A DNA stretch of 64,000 nucleotides. Origin: Sphingopyxis sp. H050 (GTDB lineage Bacteria; Pseudomonadota; Alphaproteobacteria; Sphingomonadales; Sphingomonadaceae). Each line of letters starts with the position of its first letter. Position 1 is the first letter of the stretch. Shown here in pieces: positions 51,485-60,959 of the stretch. Position numbers and translations under genes: made by a program. Below the pieces are notes generated by a model. The model made no database searches and was not told the origin of the DNA. It worked only from the letters and a program-made list of their open reading frames with translations. The stretch is from positions 264,501-328,500 of the forward strand of contig NZ_LNRZ01000006.1 in the NCBI RefSeq assembly GCF_001468265.1. The letters run 5' to 3'.

Positions 51485-53097
51485 TGTGCAAGCTCCTGAG
51501 CGCCCGCGGCGGGGCTCGACTGGCCACCGGCGCCAGCGCCGAGTTGCCGCGCAAGGTCCGCGATGAGCGTGTTGATGTCGGCGTGAGCAACGCCGCCGAA
51601 TGCGAAGAAGTCGGGCCGGACCACGACAACATCGACGCCGTGCTTATCCAGGAACGCACCATAGGTGCCGTCACAGTCCTGTGCGTAGTGGGCCGAATTC
51701 TCGTCGTCGAACACGGCGATGCCGACATTGTTGGCCTCAAGCCAGGTTCGCGACCCGTCATCGAGCACATCCGAGAGATCGCGGCGGCTCCAGATCTGGA
51801 ACCACGTGCCGAGGATTTCGTCGCCGCGGCTCCAGCGGGCCCCGCGCCGAAGCGTTCCCTGCGGCGTGGCAAGGCCCGCCGGAAGGGCAACTTCGTCACC
51901 GGCACCGCGATAGAGAATGCCGGCCGTCAAGCTCGGAAGGTCGGGCGGTCGGCGATCACCGTCCTTGCGCATGCCCATGTTGCGATTCTCGGCGGCAACC
52001 GGATCGACGATATTGACGACACGCGAGAGCATGTCCGAGCCCATGACGATCGTCGTGACGTGCGGCTGACGCTCCACCTGATAGGTGTCGAGGAGCGTTG
52101 CCGGACTGCGCCCCGACAGGACTTCGACGAGCTTCCAGCCAAGGTTGCGGCCGTCACGGATCGCGGCGCAGCCACCCTGCCCCATATAGGGAGGCATGGT
52201 GTGCGCGGCATCACCGGCGATGAAGACACGCCCGTCGCTCCACTTCTCTGCGATACGGGAATGATAGTGATATACGATCTGGCGCATGATGCGCACATCG
52301 TCGGGTCCGAGCCCATGCTGACGGGTCAGGAAGTCCCAGGCGACCTCGGGAACGGTAACCTGCTCGTCGGTTTCGTCTTCCATGACACGGAATTCGAGGC
52401 GCAGGTAGCGCTGGCCGATCGGCATGTACATGTGCGGCCGCTTCGGATCCATGAAGATGACGAGCTTGTTGAAATGCTCGGGAAGCGGACGCTTCAGTTC
52501 TGCGTCGAAATTGAGCCAGCGCTCATGAAGATTGAAATCCTTGACCGGCAGGTCGAGCTTCTGACGAACGAAGCTGCGCGCGCCGTCGGTCCCGACAAGA
52601 TACTTTGCCCGAACCGTTTCGACTTCGTCGGTCGCTTCCATCTTCGCATCGTCGTAGCGGGCGATTTTCAGAGCCACGCCGGTCTCGTCCTGGACGATCT
52701 CCTGCGCCTCCCAGCCGCGGCGAACCTCGACGCTCGGCATCGTCTCGACCTTTTCGGCGATTCCAGCCTCGAAATCGGGCTGGAAAATCGAGAGGCGCGC
52801 CGGCCAGCCGCCGATCTCGCCGGGGTAGAGCACGCGCATGATCGGCACGCCCTCGGCGTCGGTAAAATTGACCGCGTCCTGAACGCAGCTTTCGGAAAAC
52901 CCCTTGTCGACGTCGGCGCTGGTCGCCTGCACGACGCGGCAGCACTCGCCGTCGAGAGTGGTCAGGCGGGGCAAGGGATAGGGTTGCGGCCAGCGTTCGA
53001 CCACCAGCACCTTGAACCCGGCTTCACCGAGCGTCGAAGCCAAAACTTCCCCTGCCGGGCCGAACCCGACTATCGCCACGTCAACGCTAGTGACCAC
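51481..53097 (-). CDS. FAD-dependent aromatic hydroxylase (MhpA-like)
   Basis: The GTG at 53097, with GGGAGCAGGA before it, gives about 538 residues. VAIVGFGPAGEVLASTLGEAG binds FAD at the N-terminus, YLVGTDGARSFVRQKL is the DG motif, and GRVFIAGDAAHTMPPYMGQG the second FAD motif. It hydroxylates a phenolic substrate using NAD(P)H. It heads a leftward operon and is divergent from the LysR gene, with an ATC-N9-GAT operator in between. Confidence 0.9.
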   Translation of the reverse strand: MVTSVDVAIVGFGPAGEVLASTLGEAGFKVLVVERWPQPYPLPRLTTLDGECCRVVQATSADVDKGFSESCVQDAVNFTDAEGVPIMRVLYPGEIGGWPARLSIFQPDFEAGIAEKVETMPSVEVRRGWEAQEIVQDETGVALKIARYDDAKMEATDEVETVRAKYLVGTDGARSFVRQKLDLPVKDFNLHERWLNFDAELKRPLPEHFNKLVIFMDPKRPHMYMPIGQRYLRLEFRVMEDETDEQVTVPEVAWDFLTRQHGLGPDDVRIMRQIVYHYHSRIAEKWSDGRVFIAGDAAHTMPPYMGQGGCAAIRDGRNLGWKLVEVLSGRSPATLLDTYQVERQPHVTTIVMGSDMLSRVVNIVDPVAAENRNMGMRKDGDRRPPDLPSLTAGILYRGAGDEVALPAGLATPQGTLRRGARWSRGDEILGTWFQIWSRRDLSDVLDDGSRTWLEANNVGIAVFDDENSAHYAQDCDGTYGAFLDKHGVDVVVVRPDFFAFGGVAHADINTLIADLARQLGAGAGGQSSPAAGAQELAQ

Positions 53098-53174
53098 TAT
53101 CCTGCTCCCGATGGTCGATTGATCTTGAGACGCTGGTATGCGGCGACTAATCATTGAACAACGCACCGACCGAT

Positions 53175-53201
53175 ATTACTGTCATCACCCAACGTGATAA
53201 T
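53175..53201. promoter_or_regulatory. LysR-type operator A (ATC-N9-GAT)
   Basis: A 27-bp site in the divergent region between the hydroxylase and the LysR gene. Its core is ATC at 53184-53186 and GAT at 53196-53198. Read on the minus strand it matches site B (54263-54289) at about 20 of 27 positions and shares the ATTATCAC half with site C (63880-63906). Confidence 0.65.
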
Positions 53202-53240
53202 GGGCGGCCCGAAACGAGTCGTCGGCAGAGGGGATCGAAT

Positions 53241-54239
53241 ATGGTGAGGGACACCCGTAGAACCGACGCGAGCTATGATGTTCCAGTCGGCAAACTCGAC
53301 CTCAACCTGCTCGCGATCTTCGACATGGTCATGGTCGAACGACACGTCACGCGCGCGTCGGAGCGGCTGGGGCTTACGCAATCAGCGGTCAGCAACGCAC
53401 TCAACCGGCTGAGGCGGCTTTTCGACGACATGCTCTTTGTGAAGGCGGCGCGCGGGGTCGAACCTACGAAGCGCGCACTCGACATCTGGCCCGAGATTCA
53501 TGCCGCGGTGGCGCAGCTCCAGCGATCGGTGAAGCCGGGAGCGTTCGACCCGGCGTCGGCCCGGATTGAGTATCGCATGTCGATGGTCGACCTGTCAGCT
53601 GCCCTGCTGACTCCCTATCTCTATGGCTGCATTCATCTCGTGGCGCCGCATGTCAGCCTGTCCTTTGTACCCCACGCACCCGAGTTGACGGCCGAACGGC
53701 TTGTCCGGGGCGACGTGGACTTCGCGATCAGCATCGAACCGCCCCGCATGACCGTTCTCGAAGCAACAGCGCTATGGTCCGAGGACTATGTCGTAGCGGG
53801 CCGCAGAGGCCATCCACGTCTCGCCAAGCCGATCAGCCTCGAAGATCTCTGCTCGCTCCCCCAGCTTTCGGTCAATCTCTCGGGCGCGCCGGAGTTCGGC
53901 GCGCCGATCGACCATGTTCTCCAGGAGCGCGGATTGTCGCGTCCCGTCATGCTGACCGTCAACCAGTTCCTCGTCGCGACGACGATGCTCCGTGAGTCCG
54001 ATTTGCTCGCGGTGCTTCCCATGCGTCTGGTCGCCGACGCCTTCCGCCAGAACTGGCTTAGCTTTCAGCCCTTGCCAATCAGGCTCAACGAAGCGACGCT
54101 TCACCTCGTCTGGCACCGCCGCAACAATGCGCTCCAGTCGATGCTCTGGTTCAAGGAACGTGTGCTTGAAGCGACATCGGCAATGAACAGCGATGCGCGT
54201 CGGCACAGCATGACCGCGTTGGCGCAATCGGCGAGCTGA
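53241..54239 (+). CDS. LysR regulator, NodD-like
   Basis: The ATG at 53241 after AGAGGGGAT gives 332 residues. VGKLDLNLLAIFDMVMVERHV and TRASERLGLTQSAVSNALNRL form the HTH in the style of NodD/LinR-type LysR proteins; the C-terminal effector domain follows (LWSEDYVVAGRRGHPRL). It is divergent from the hydroxylase operon. ATC-N9-GAT, the core of the NodD site, occurs at three promoters here, so this protein is the prime candidate for controlling all three. Confidence 0.9.
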   Translation: MVRDTRRTDASYDVPVGKLDLNLLAIFDMVMVERHVTRASERLGLTQSAVSNALNRLRRLFDDMLFVKAARGVEPTKRALDIWPEIHAAVAQLQRSVKPGAFDPASARIEYRMSMVDLSAALLTPYLYGCIHLVAPHVSLSFVPHAPELTAERLVRGDVDFAISIEPPRMTVLEATALWSEDYVVAGRRGHPRLAKPISLEDLCSLPQLSVNLSGAPEFGAPIDHVLQERGLSRPVMLTVNQFLVATTMLRESDLLAVLPMRLVADAFRQNWLSFQPLPIRLNEATLHLVWHRRNNALQSMLWFKERVLEATSAMNSDARRHSMTALAQSAS

Positions 54240-54262
54240 TCAGGACCGCAGCGTCGAACACC

Positions 54263-54289
54263 ACTATCAGTCGGGGTGATGACTATAAT
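54263..54289. promoter_or_regulatory. LysR-type operator B (ATC-N9-GAT)
   Basis: The site lies 66 bp before the TauE gene. Its core is ATC at 54266-54268 and GAT at 54278-54280. GGGTGATGAC is identical to the minus-strand sequence of site A. TATAAT at 54284-54289 may be the promoter -10 element. Confidence 0.6.
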
Positions 54290-54354
54290 CGCCTAGCTGG
54301 ATTGCGAGTGGGGCGTGCTCTCCCTAGCGGCCGATCCGAAAAAGGACGGCCGAT

Positions 54355-55104
54355 ATGTATCTCGATGACCCTTGGAAGTTGGCGGCGTGCATTGCCGTCG
54401 TGCTCGTCATCGGGGTTTCCAAGGGCGGCTTCGCGGGTCTGGGTGCGCTTGCGACGCCCATCATGGCGCTCGCCTTCCCCCCGATGATCGCGGTCGGGAT
54501 CATTCTCCCTGTACTGATCAGTCAGGACATATTGAGCGTCTGGTCGTTCCGGCGGGAGTGGGACCGCTGGATTATTGCCTGGATGTTGCCGGGCGCCATT
54601 GCCGGGATCGCGGTCGGCTGGCTCTTCGCCTCGCGCGTCGACGAACGGATTTTCACCGTCGCTCTTGGAGCGGTGACATTCGTGTTCGCCTTGTACCGGC
54701 TCTGGGTCGACAGTGGCCATAAGGTCGCCGCTCCATCGACTTCGCCTGGGTGGGTCGGTGCATTGTTCGGCTTCGGGACCGGCCTGACCAGCCAGGTCGC
54801 ACATGCCGGGGCACCACCCTTCCAGATGTGGGTCACTCCACGCAAGCTGCCGCACAACGTCTATGTCGGGACCAACGCCGTCCTGTTCGCCGTTATAAAT
54901 TGGCTGAAAGTACCCGCATATCTGTCCATGGGGGCTCTGACCCGGCCGGTTCTCGAGACTGCGGCGCTCCTTATTCCGCTCGCACTGATCGTGACCTTTC
55001 TCACGCTCAGATATGTTCGGCGGCTCGCCAGCGGGAGTTTTTACACTGCAGTCTATTGGCTGATGGCGTTACTTGGCGCAGCGTTGGTTATCCGTCAGAT
55101 CTGA
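54355..55104 (+). CDS. TauE/SafE-family exporter
   Basis: A 249-residue membrane protein with about eight helices. VSKGGFAGLGALATPIMAL and FGFGTGLTSQVAHAGAPPFQM are the paired family motifs, and KLPHNVYVGTNAVLFAVIN follows. It probably exports or imports an organic anion or sulfonate. It starts 115 bp after the LysR gene and has its own candidate operator. Confidence 0.87.
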   Translation: MYLDDPWKLAACIAVVLVIGVSKGGFAGLGALATPIMALAFPPMIAVGIILPVLISQDILSVWSFRREWDRWIIAWMLPGAIAGIAVGWLFASRVDERIFTVALGAVTFVFALYRLWVDSGHKVAAPSTSPGWVGALFGFGTGLTSQVAHAGAPPFQMWVTPRKLPHNVYVGTNAVLFAVINWLKVPAYLSMGALTRPVLETAALLIPLALIVTFLTLRYVRRLASGSFYTAVYWLMALLGAALVIRQI

Positions 55105-55116
55105 TCCGTCGCAGGA

Positions 55117-56442
55117 TCATCCTCTGCGTCGTCTGACTGCCGCGCCTTGTGCAGCCAGCGCCCAAGCAGCAAGTCCTGATCCACCGGCAATTATGATGGC
55201 GACAACCGAAAACGGCAGCGCCAGCGAAAGAAGAAAGCCACCGGCGACGGGTCCCAAGGCTGCCCCGATCCGACCAAAGCCCATCGAAAAGCCTAGTCCC
55301 GCTCCCCGGATTTGCGGGGGGTAGGCTTCGACCGCAATGGCAAAGAGCGCAATCGTCGCCGCGTTCGCGCCCATGTTGGCGGCGCCGGCGACGCAACAAA
55401 GAATGACGAGATTGGCCGGAACCGAGCCGAAGCAGGCTACTCCGCCGATCGCAAGGACTAGCGCGGCGAAGGCGAGAGGGCGCGCGGGCAGACGGGTTGT
55501 TGCGACGAATAGAATGAGACTCCCGATCAATCCACCGAAGCTCGCGGAAACGAGGACAATCGCAGCCTTCGACGCGGGGAAACCGAGATCGACCACGATC
55601 TTGGGGATCCATTTCAAAAGGAAGAAGGATGTGGCGAAGTGGAAAAAGAGCGCCAGGGTGGTGAGCAACGTAACTGACGCCGCGCCACGGACGAACAGAT
55701 CGCGCCAGCCCGTCCGCGCGGGAGCAGACGGTGCGATCAGGGTCGTAAATTGCGCGGGATCGTGCCCGCAGCGGCGCAGGATGGTGGCGGCGCGATCGCG
55801 CCCTCGCTGCGTCCCCTTCCGCAGAAGCCAGTCTGCGGACTCCTCGAGCAGCAGGAGACTGGCCAAGAGCATTGCCGCCGTGAACGCGGCTCCGAAGTGA
55901 AAGATGTCGCGCCAGCCGCCGTTCTCGATGAGCTGCGAAGCGATTAACCCGCCACCGATCGATCCGGCCGGGAAACCCAGAGCGATGACGGCAATCGCGC
56001 TGCCGCGCCACTTCGCCGGGACGAATTCGGCCGCAAGCGCGTTGGTCGTAACGAGGACGCCGCCGATACCGAAGCCGGTTGCCACGCGCGACAGGGCCAG
56101 CCACGTCACGTCCGGGACGAAAGCCACCGCGGCCATTGTGATCGTCATGAGCGCGAGCGCCCCGAGCGCTATCGGCCGGCGCCCGATCCGGTCGGCGAGG
56201 CGCCCGAGAAGGATCGACCCCGCAGCGATGCCGAAGAGTTCCGCAGCAAGAACCGTTCCGAGTGCCGCGGAACCGAGCTTCCACTCCGACGAAATTCCAG
56301 GGCCGGCGAACCCAATCGACAGGACGTCGAAACCATCGACCGCGGTCAGCAGGAAGCAAAGGAAGACAACCAGGATTTGCCGGGGACGCATGGCGAACCC
56401 ATCAAACGGTCCACCTGCAACTGCGGGAGCGGCGGTAGTCAT
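55117..56442 (-). CDS. MFS aromatic-acid:H+ symporter (AAHS family)
   Basis: A 441-residue transporter with twelve helices. LTAVDGFDVLSIGFAGPGI is the DGxD motif of helix 1, GRLADRIGRRPIALGALALM is the loop 2-3 motif, and GIGGVLVTTNALAAEFVP is typical of aromatic-acid porters such as PcaK. It likely imports an aromatic acid for the ring-cleavage enzymes. It is convergent with the TauE gene. Confidence 0.88.
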   Translation of the reverse strand: MTTAAPAVAGGPFDGFAMRPRQILVVFLCFLLTAVDGFDVLSIGFAGPGISSEWKLGSAALGTVLAAELFGIAAGSILLGRLADRIGRRPIALGALALMTITMAAVAFVPDVTWLALSRVATGFGIGGVLVTTNALAAEFVPAKWRGSAIAVIALGFPAGSIGGGLIASQLIENGGWRDIFHFGAAFTAAMLLASLLLLEESADWLLRKGTQRGRDRAATILRRCGHDPAQFTTLIAPSAPARTGWRDLFVRGAASVTLLTTLALFFHFATSFFLLKWIPKIVVDLGFPASKAAIVLVSASFGGLIGSLILFVATTRLPARPLAFAALVLAIGGVACFGSVPANLVILCCVAGAANMGANAATIALFAIAVEAYPPQIRGAGLGFSMGFGRIGAALGPVAGGFLLSLALPFSVVAIIIAGGSGLAAWALAAQGAAVRRRRG

Positions 56443-56476
56443 TGCGCAGCGCGGCCTATCGGTTTCGGCACCGAAG

Positions 56477-57532
56477 TCAGCCGATCCCCATCAGGCGACG
56501 ATTGAGGGCGCGGTCGTTCCCACCGCCAGCGAAATCGTCGAAGGCGTGTTCGGTTACCCGGATGATATGCCGGTCGATGAATGGAGCTCCCTCGGCCGCG
56601 CCCTGCTCGGGGTGCTTGATCGCGCACTCCCATTCGAGCACGGCCCAGCCGGCATAATCATTGGCTGCCATTTTCGAGAAAATTGCCGGAAAATCGACCT
56701 GTCCGTCACCGAGCGAGCGGAAGCGGCCCGGACGATCAATCCATGACTGGTAACCGCCATAGACGCCGGACCGGCCATTCGGACGGAATTCGGCATCCTT
56801 GACGTGGAAGCATTTGATGCGCTCGTGGTAGATGTCGATGAAGGCGAGATAGTCGAGCTGCTGCAGTACGAAATGGCTTGGGTCGTAGAGAATGTTGGCG
56901 CGGGGATGATTGCCGACACGCTCAAGGAACATTTCGAAGGTGACCCCGTCGTGGAGGTCCTCGCCCGGGTGAATTTCATAACCGATATCGACACCTTGCT
57001 CGTCGAAGGCATCGAGGATCGGGCGCCAGCGGCGGGCAAGCTCGTCGAACGCATCTTCCACAAGCCCCGCGGGGCGTTGCGGCCATGGGTAGAAATAGGG
57101 CCAGGCAAAGGCGCCGGAGAAACTGGCGTGCGCGTCGAGGCCGAGATTGCGGCTCGCCTTTGCGGCGAGGCGGAGCTGCTCGACCGCCCAGGCTTGACGC
57201 TCGGCAGGCTTGCCGTGGACTTCGGCGGGCGCGAAGGCATCGAATTGCGCATCGAACGCGGGATGAACCGCGACCAGCTGGCCCTGCAGATGGGTCGATA
57301 GCTCGCTGATTGCGAGGCCGCGCTCCGCGAGCATGCCGGTGATCTCGTCGCAATATGTCTGGCTCTCGGCCGCCGTCTGGAGATCGAATAGCCGCGCGTC
57401 CCAGCTCGGTATCTGGATTCCCTTGTAGCCGAGATCCGCCACCCAATCGGCGATGGCAGGAAGGCTATTATAGGGTGCGGCGTCGCCGGCGAACTGGGCG
57501 AGGAAGATCGCGGGTCCCTTGATCGTCTTCAT
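56477..57532 (-). CDS. TIM-barrel sugar isomerase/epimerase
   Basis: A 351-residue xylose-isomerase-like barrel. IGYEIHPGEDLHDG, ILYDPSHFVLQQLDY, IKCFHVKDAEF and GWAVLEWECAIK supply the Glu, Asp, His and Glu metal ligands. Its place beside a Gfo/Idh/MocA protein and a GMC oxidoreductase suggests action on keto-sugars released from glycosides. Confidence 0.85.
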   Translation of the reverse strand: MKTIKGPAIFLAQFAGDAAPYNSLPAIADWVADLGYKGIQIPSWDARLFDLQTAAESQTYCDEITGMLAERGLAISELSTHLQGQLVAVHPAFDAQFDAFAPAEVHGKPAERQAWAVEQLRLAAKASRNLGLDAHASFSGAFAWPYFYPWPQRPAGLVEDAFDELARRWRPILDAFDEQGVDIGYEIHPGEDLHDGVTFEMFLERVGNHPRANILYDPSHFVLQQLDYLAFIDIYHERIKCFHVKDAEFRPNGRSGVYGGYQSWIDRPGRFRSLGDGQVDFPAIFSKMAANDYAGWAVLEWECAIKHPEQGAAEGAPFIDRHIIRVTEHAFDDFAGGGNDRALNRRLMGIG

Positions 57533-57547
57533 GGTCTCGGTTTCCCT

Positions 57548-58663
57548 TCAGGCGGCGAGCGGCACCCATCCGGCGCGCCCGCGGCTCGCCGCGACGGCCG
57601 TCGCAATGAATGTCATTCCGCGCACGCCGGCCTCGATTCCAGGCAGCAGAGGCGCTGATTCTCCGCGCAACTGCGCGGCGAAGTCGCGATACAGATTGGC
57701 AAAAGCCTCGAGATATCCCTCCGGGTGGCCGCCCGGCGTGCGGGTCCGCGATGCCGCGGCCGGGCCAAGCTGTGCGGTTCCCGCGCGAACAAGCTCCGCG
57801 CGCCCGTCGATATGCTGGACGAGAAGGCTGTTCGGTTCTTCCTGCTTCCACAAGAGGCCAGCGCGGTCACCGTAAACGCGAATGCGCAGCCCATTGAGCT
57901 CGCCGACCTCGATCTGGCTCGCGAGGAGCACGCCGCGCGCGCCGTTCGCAAAACGCATGAGGATCGAGCAGTCGTCGTCGAGCACCCGGCCCGGCACGAC
58001 GCTCCCCAGATCCGCGAAGATTTCGCTCACCGTCTCTCCGGTGATGAACTCGGCAAGGTGGAAGGCATGAACCCCGATGTCGCCGATGCAGCCGCCGAGT
58101 CCGGCGCGAGCCGGATCGAGCCGCCACTCCGCCTGCTTTCCGTTCGCTTCGCCGGCAAGCCACCCTTGGGGGTATTCGACAACGACCTTGCGGATCGTGC
58201 CCAGTTCGCCGCCCGCCACACGTTCTCGCGCCTCGCGCACGAGCGGATAGCCGCTGTAGGTGTATGTCACGCCGAACGGGAGCCCAGCGCCTGCCACCAG
58301 CGCCGCGAGTTCTCCCGCTTCATCAAGGTCGCCGGTAAGCGGCTTGTCGGTCATCACCGGCACGCCTGCTACCAACGCGGCGCGCGCGGCCGGCAAATGA
58401 TGATGATTGGGGCTGACAATCGAGACGAAGTCGATGGCGTCGTCCCGCTCGGCCTCGGCGGCGAACATGGCGTCGAGCGATGGATAAGCGCGTGCCTTAT
58501 CGATTCCATAGGAGACACCCGCCTCGCGCGAACGCGCAGCGTCGCTCGAAAACGCGCCGGCAACCAGCTCGATCTCACGGTCAAGTTCGGCGGCAAGCCG
58601 GTGAACGGGACCAATGAAAGAGCCCGGGCCACCGCCGATCATTCCCATGCGGAGGCGCCTCAC
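57548..58663 (-). CDS. Gfo/Idh/MocA-family oxidoreductase
   Basis: The GTG at 58663 overlaps the GMC stop (GTGA); 371 residues. [20 protein letters not shown] is the Rossmann NAD(P) motif, [10 protein letters not shown] carries the conserved Lys of the EKP-type motif, and [18 protein letters not shown] the active-site Asp and His. In 3-keto-glycoside pathways such enzymes reduce or oxidise the C3 position of the sugar. Confidence 0.9.
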   Translation of the reverse strand: MRRLRMGMIGGGPGSFIGPVHRLAAELDREIELVAGAFSSDAARSREAGVSYGIDKARAYPSLDAMFAAEAERDDAIDFVSIVSPNHHHLPAARAALVAGVPVMTDKPLTGDLDEAGELAALVAGAGLPFGVTYTYSGYPLVREARERVAGGELGTIRKVVVEYPQGWLAGEANGKQAEWRLDPARAGLGGCIGDIGVHAFHLAEFITGETVSEIFADLGSVVPGRVLDDDCSILMRFANGARGVLLASQIEVGELNGLRIRVYGDRAGLLWKQEEPNSLLVQHIDGRAELVRAGTAQLGPAAASRTRTPGGHPEGYLEAFANLYRDFAAQLRGESAPLLPGIEAGVRGMTFIATAVAASRGRAGWVPLAA

Positions 58664-60345
58664 AGCGCGCCCTCCTTCAGCTGTTTTACGGCATTGTCGC
58701 AGGCGCGGGCCGTGAGCGCCATATAGGTGAGAGACGGATTCTGGCAGGCAGACGAGTTCATGCACGCGCCGTCGGTGACGAGCAGATTTGGAACATCATG
58801 CGCTTGATTGAACGCGTTCAGGACAGACTGCTTGGGATCGGCGCCCATGCGCGCGCCGCCCATCTCGTGGATCGACGACCCGCCGGTGTCGGGCTTGGCC
58901 GAACTCATCACGACCGTTGCGCCTGCCTTTTCGAGCATGGCGCGCGCCTGCGCCTCGGCATCGCGAAGCGCGGCAAGCTCGTTCTCGCCATAATTGAAGC
59001 TGATCTCGACCTGCTCGAGGCCTTGGAGATCCCGCTTGCTCTTGTGCAGCATGACGCGGTTTTCGGCATTAGGCATGCACTCGGCAAAGGCGCCGAGGAA
59101 GAGCGACCAGGGGCCCGGACCTTCGAGCTCCTTCTTGAGGTCCGCTCCCAGCCCCGGACCATCCCCGCCGCGCTTCCAGCCGCGCCGCGACGAGCCGCCC
59201 TGGAACATATACCCGCGGTGGAACGCCTGCTTGTCATCGCCTACATTGCGGAATCGCGGCACGATGACATTGTTGGGCCGATTGCCATAATAGGCCCGAT
59301 CGTCGATTCCGTGGACGAGACCCACCGCCGACGTCGCCGAGGCATGGTCCATCAGATAGCGGCCAAGGGCTCCGCTGTCGTTTGCCAAGCCGTTCGGGAA
59401 GCGCTCCGAGCGCGAGCGCAGCAGGATCGCGTTGGTGTTGATGGTGCCGGCGTTCATCACGACCAGCCGCGCCGTGAAGGCCTGCCGCTTCTTATCCTTT
59501 GTGCCGACCGTGCGGACCCCGGTCGCGCGACCAGTTCGCGGATCATAGTCGACCGCTTCCACGACAGTGTCCGTCAGGACGGTGAGGCGTCCCGTCGCCC
59601 GGGCGGCGGGTAGCGTCGACGACTGGGTCGAGAAGTAGGCGCCGTAGGAGCAGCCGCGGCTGCAGAGAAGCCGGTTCTGACATGGGCCTCGGTCGCCGAC
59701 CTGTTTGGTGATATTGGCGGACCGGCCGATGATCAGGCGGCGATCGGGGAAATTCTCCTCGATCGACCGCTTTACGATCTTTTCGGCGGCGCGCATCTCC
59801 ATGGCCGGGAGGAAGTGGCCGTCGGGAAGGACTTCCAGCCCTTCGGACGAACCCGACACGCCGATGAATTTCTCGACATAGTCGTACCAGGGGGCGACGT
59901 CGGCATAACGGATCGGCCAGTCGAGGCCCTCGCCATCGGTCTTGTTCGCGGAGAAGTCGATGTCCGACCAGCGATAGCACTGCCGGCCCCAGATGAGCGA
60001 TTTGCCACCGAGCTGGTAGCCGCGGAACCAGTCGAACTTCGACCCGGGTGCCTCCGAATAGGGGTTCTGGGCGTCGTTCACCCAGTGCTGCTGCGTATAT
60101 TCGTTGAAGAACATACGCTTCTTGCTCTGGACGAAATACTCGCGCTTGTAGAGATTCGCGTCGCCGAAGCCCTGAAACGGCATGTCCCAAGGCGCCTTCA
60201 TCTCGTTGACGTAGCCGCTCTGATGCTCGATCGGCGGACCGCGCTCGATCATCAGCACTTTCAGGCCCTTCTCCGTGAGCTCCTTGGCCGACCAGCCCCC
60301 GGTGATCCCGGAGCCGACGACGATCGCATCGAACTGCGGTTCCAT
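58660..60345 (-). CDS. GMC oxidoreductase (candidate glycoside 3-oxidase/dehydrogenase)
   Basis: The ATG at 60345 gives 561 residues. DAIVVGSGITGGWSAKELTE binds FAD; GYQLGGKSLIWGRQCYRW, RLLCSRGCSYGAYFSTQSS and GARMGADPKQSVLNAF with NPSLTYMALTARACD are GMC motifs with the catalytic His/Asn region at the end. Paired with a gluconate-2-dehydrogenase subunit-3 gene upstream, it probably oxidises the sugar 3-OH of a glycoside to a ketone, the activating step before C-glycoside cleavage. Confidence 0.9.
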   Translation of the reverse strand: MEPQFDAIVVGSGITGGWSAKELTEKGLKVLMIERGPPIEHQSGYVNEMKAPWDMPFQGFGDANLYKREYFVQSKKRMFFNEYTQQHWVNDAQNPYSEAPGSKFDWFRGYQLGGKSLIWGRQCYRWSDIDFSANKTDGEGLDWPIRYADVAPWYDYVEKFIGVSGSSEGLEVLPDGHFLPAMEMRAAEKIVKRSIEENFPDRRLIIGRSANITKQVGDRGPCQNRLLCSRGCSYGAYFSTQSSTLPAARATGRLTVLTDTVVEAVDYDPRTGRATGVRTVGTKDKKRQAFTARLVVMNAGTINTNAILLRSRSERFPNGLANDSGALGRYLMDHASATSAVGLVHGIDDRAYYGNRPNNVIVPRFRNVGDDKQAFHRGYMFQGGSSRRGWKRGGDGPGLGADLKKELEGPGPWSLFLGAFAECMPNAENRVMLHKSKRDLQGLEQVEISFNYGENELAALRDAEAQARAMLEKAGATVVMSSAKPDTGGSSIHEMGGARMGADPKQSVLNAFNQAHDVPNLLVTDGACMNSSACQNPSLTYMALTARACDNAVKQLKEGAL

Positions 60346-60959
60346 CAGATGATATTCTCCACCCAGTAGTTGGAGAGGTACGGCACTTCGTCCACTCCGA
60401 CGTCGGCGCGATATTTGGAGCCGGGAACGAGGTCGAAGGTCAGTTCCTTCGCGCCGCCGATCTCGGTCGTGTAATAGGATTGGACGATACCGCTCTTCAC
60501 CGTGCGCCACAGCTTCTGGTCGAGCGGCGCGTTGGGATCGGGCGGCCCCGGATGGGCATAGGTCGCGGCATCGAGGGCTTCGAGAATTTTCACCTGCTCG
60601 CTCGGCGCCATCGCGAGAAAGCGACGCGGCTTGACCTTGGAGTCCAGGACAGCCGCGAGCCGGCCGAGGGTCAGTCCGTCGCCACCGAAAAGGCCATGGC
60701 GAAGCGCGTTTGGCAGGAAGTCGGCCACCCCGGCTCCGACCGCCCCAGGCGTATCGGTGGCGGGTATGACCATATCGCACAGCTTCTCGACAAACTGCGG
60801 AGTTGCCAGTTCCGGCGCGAGTTCCGGCACCGTGTTGGCGGACTTCCAGATGAGTGCGCCTGCGGACGTCGCAAAGAGCGCGAGGACGCCGCCCCTCAGG
60901 AGCGCACGGCGTTCCATGCCGGGCGCAGCCGCATCCGGATTTGGAACGCCGCCAGCCAT
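60345..60959 (-). CDS. Gluconate 2-dehydrogenase subunit 3 family protein
   Basis: The ATG at 60959 gives 204 residues. ERRALLRGGVLALFATSAGAL is a Tat-like or membrane-anchor signal (RRALLRG). VEKLCDMVIPATDTPGAVGAGV is the family signature. It is the small partner of the GMC enzyme, needed for its export or electron transfer. One-base TGATG overlaps join it to the genes on both sides. Confidence 0.9.
   Translation of the reverse strand: MAGGVPNPDAAAPGMERRALLRGGVLALFATSAGALIWKSANTVPELAPELATPQFVEKLCDMVIPATDTPGAVGAGVADFLPNALRHGLFGGDGLTLGRLAAVLDSKVKPRRFLAMAPSEQVKILEALDAATYAHPGPPDPNAPLDQKLWRTVKSGIVQSYYTTEIGGAKELTFDLVPGSKYRADVGVDEVPYLSNYWVENII

Noticed and set aside
51484..53157. Plus-strand frame of 557 residues opposite the FAD hydroxylase.
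   Set aside because: The hydroxylase frame has the FAD motifs; this is a GC-rich antisense shadow.
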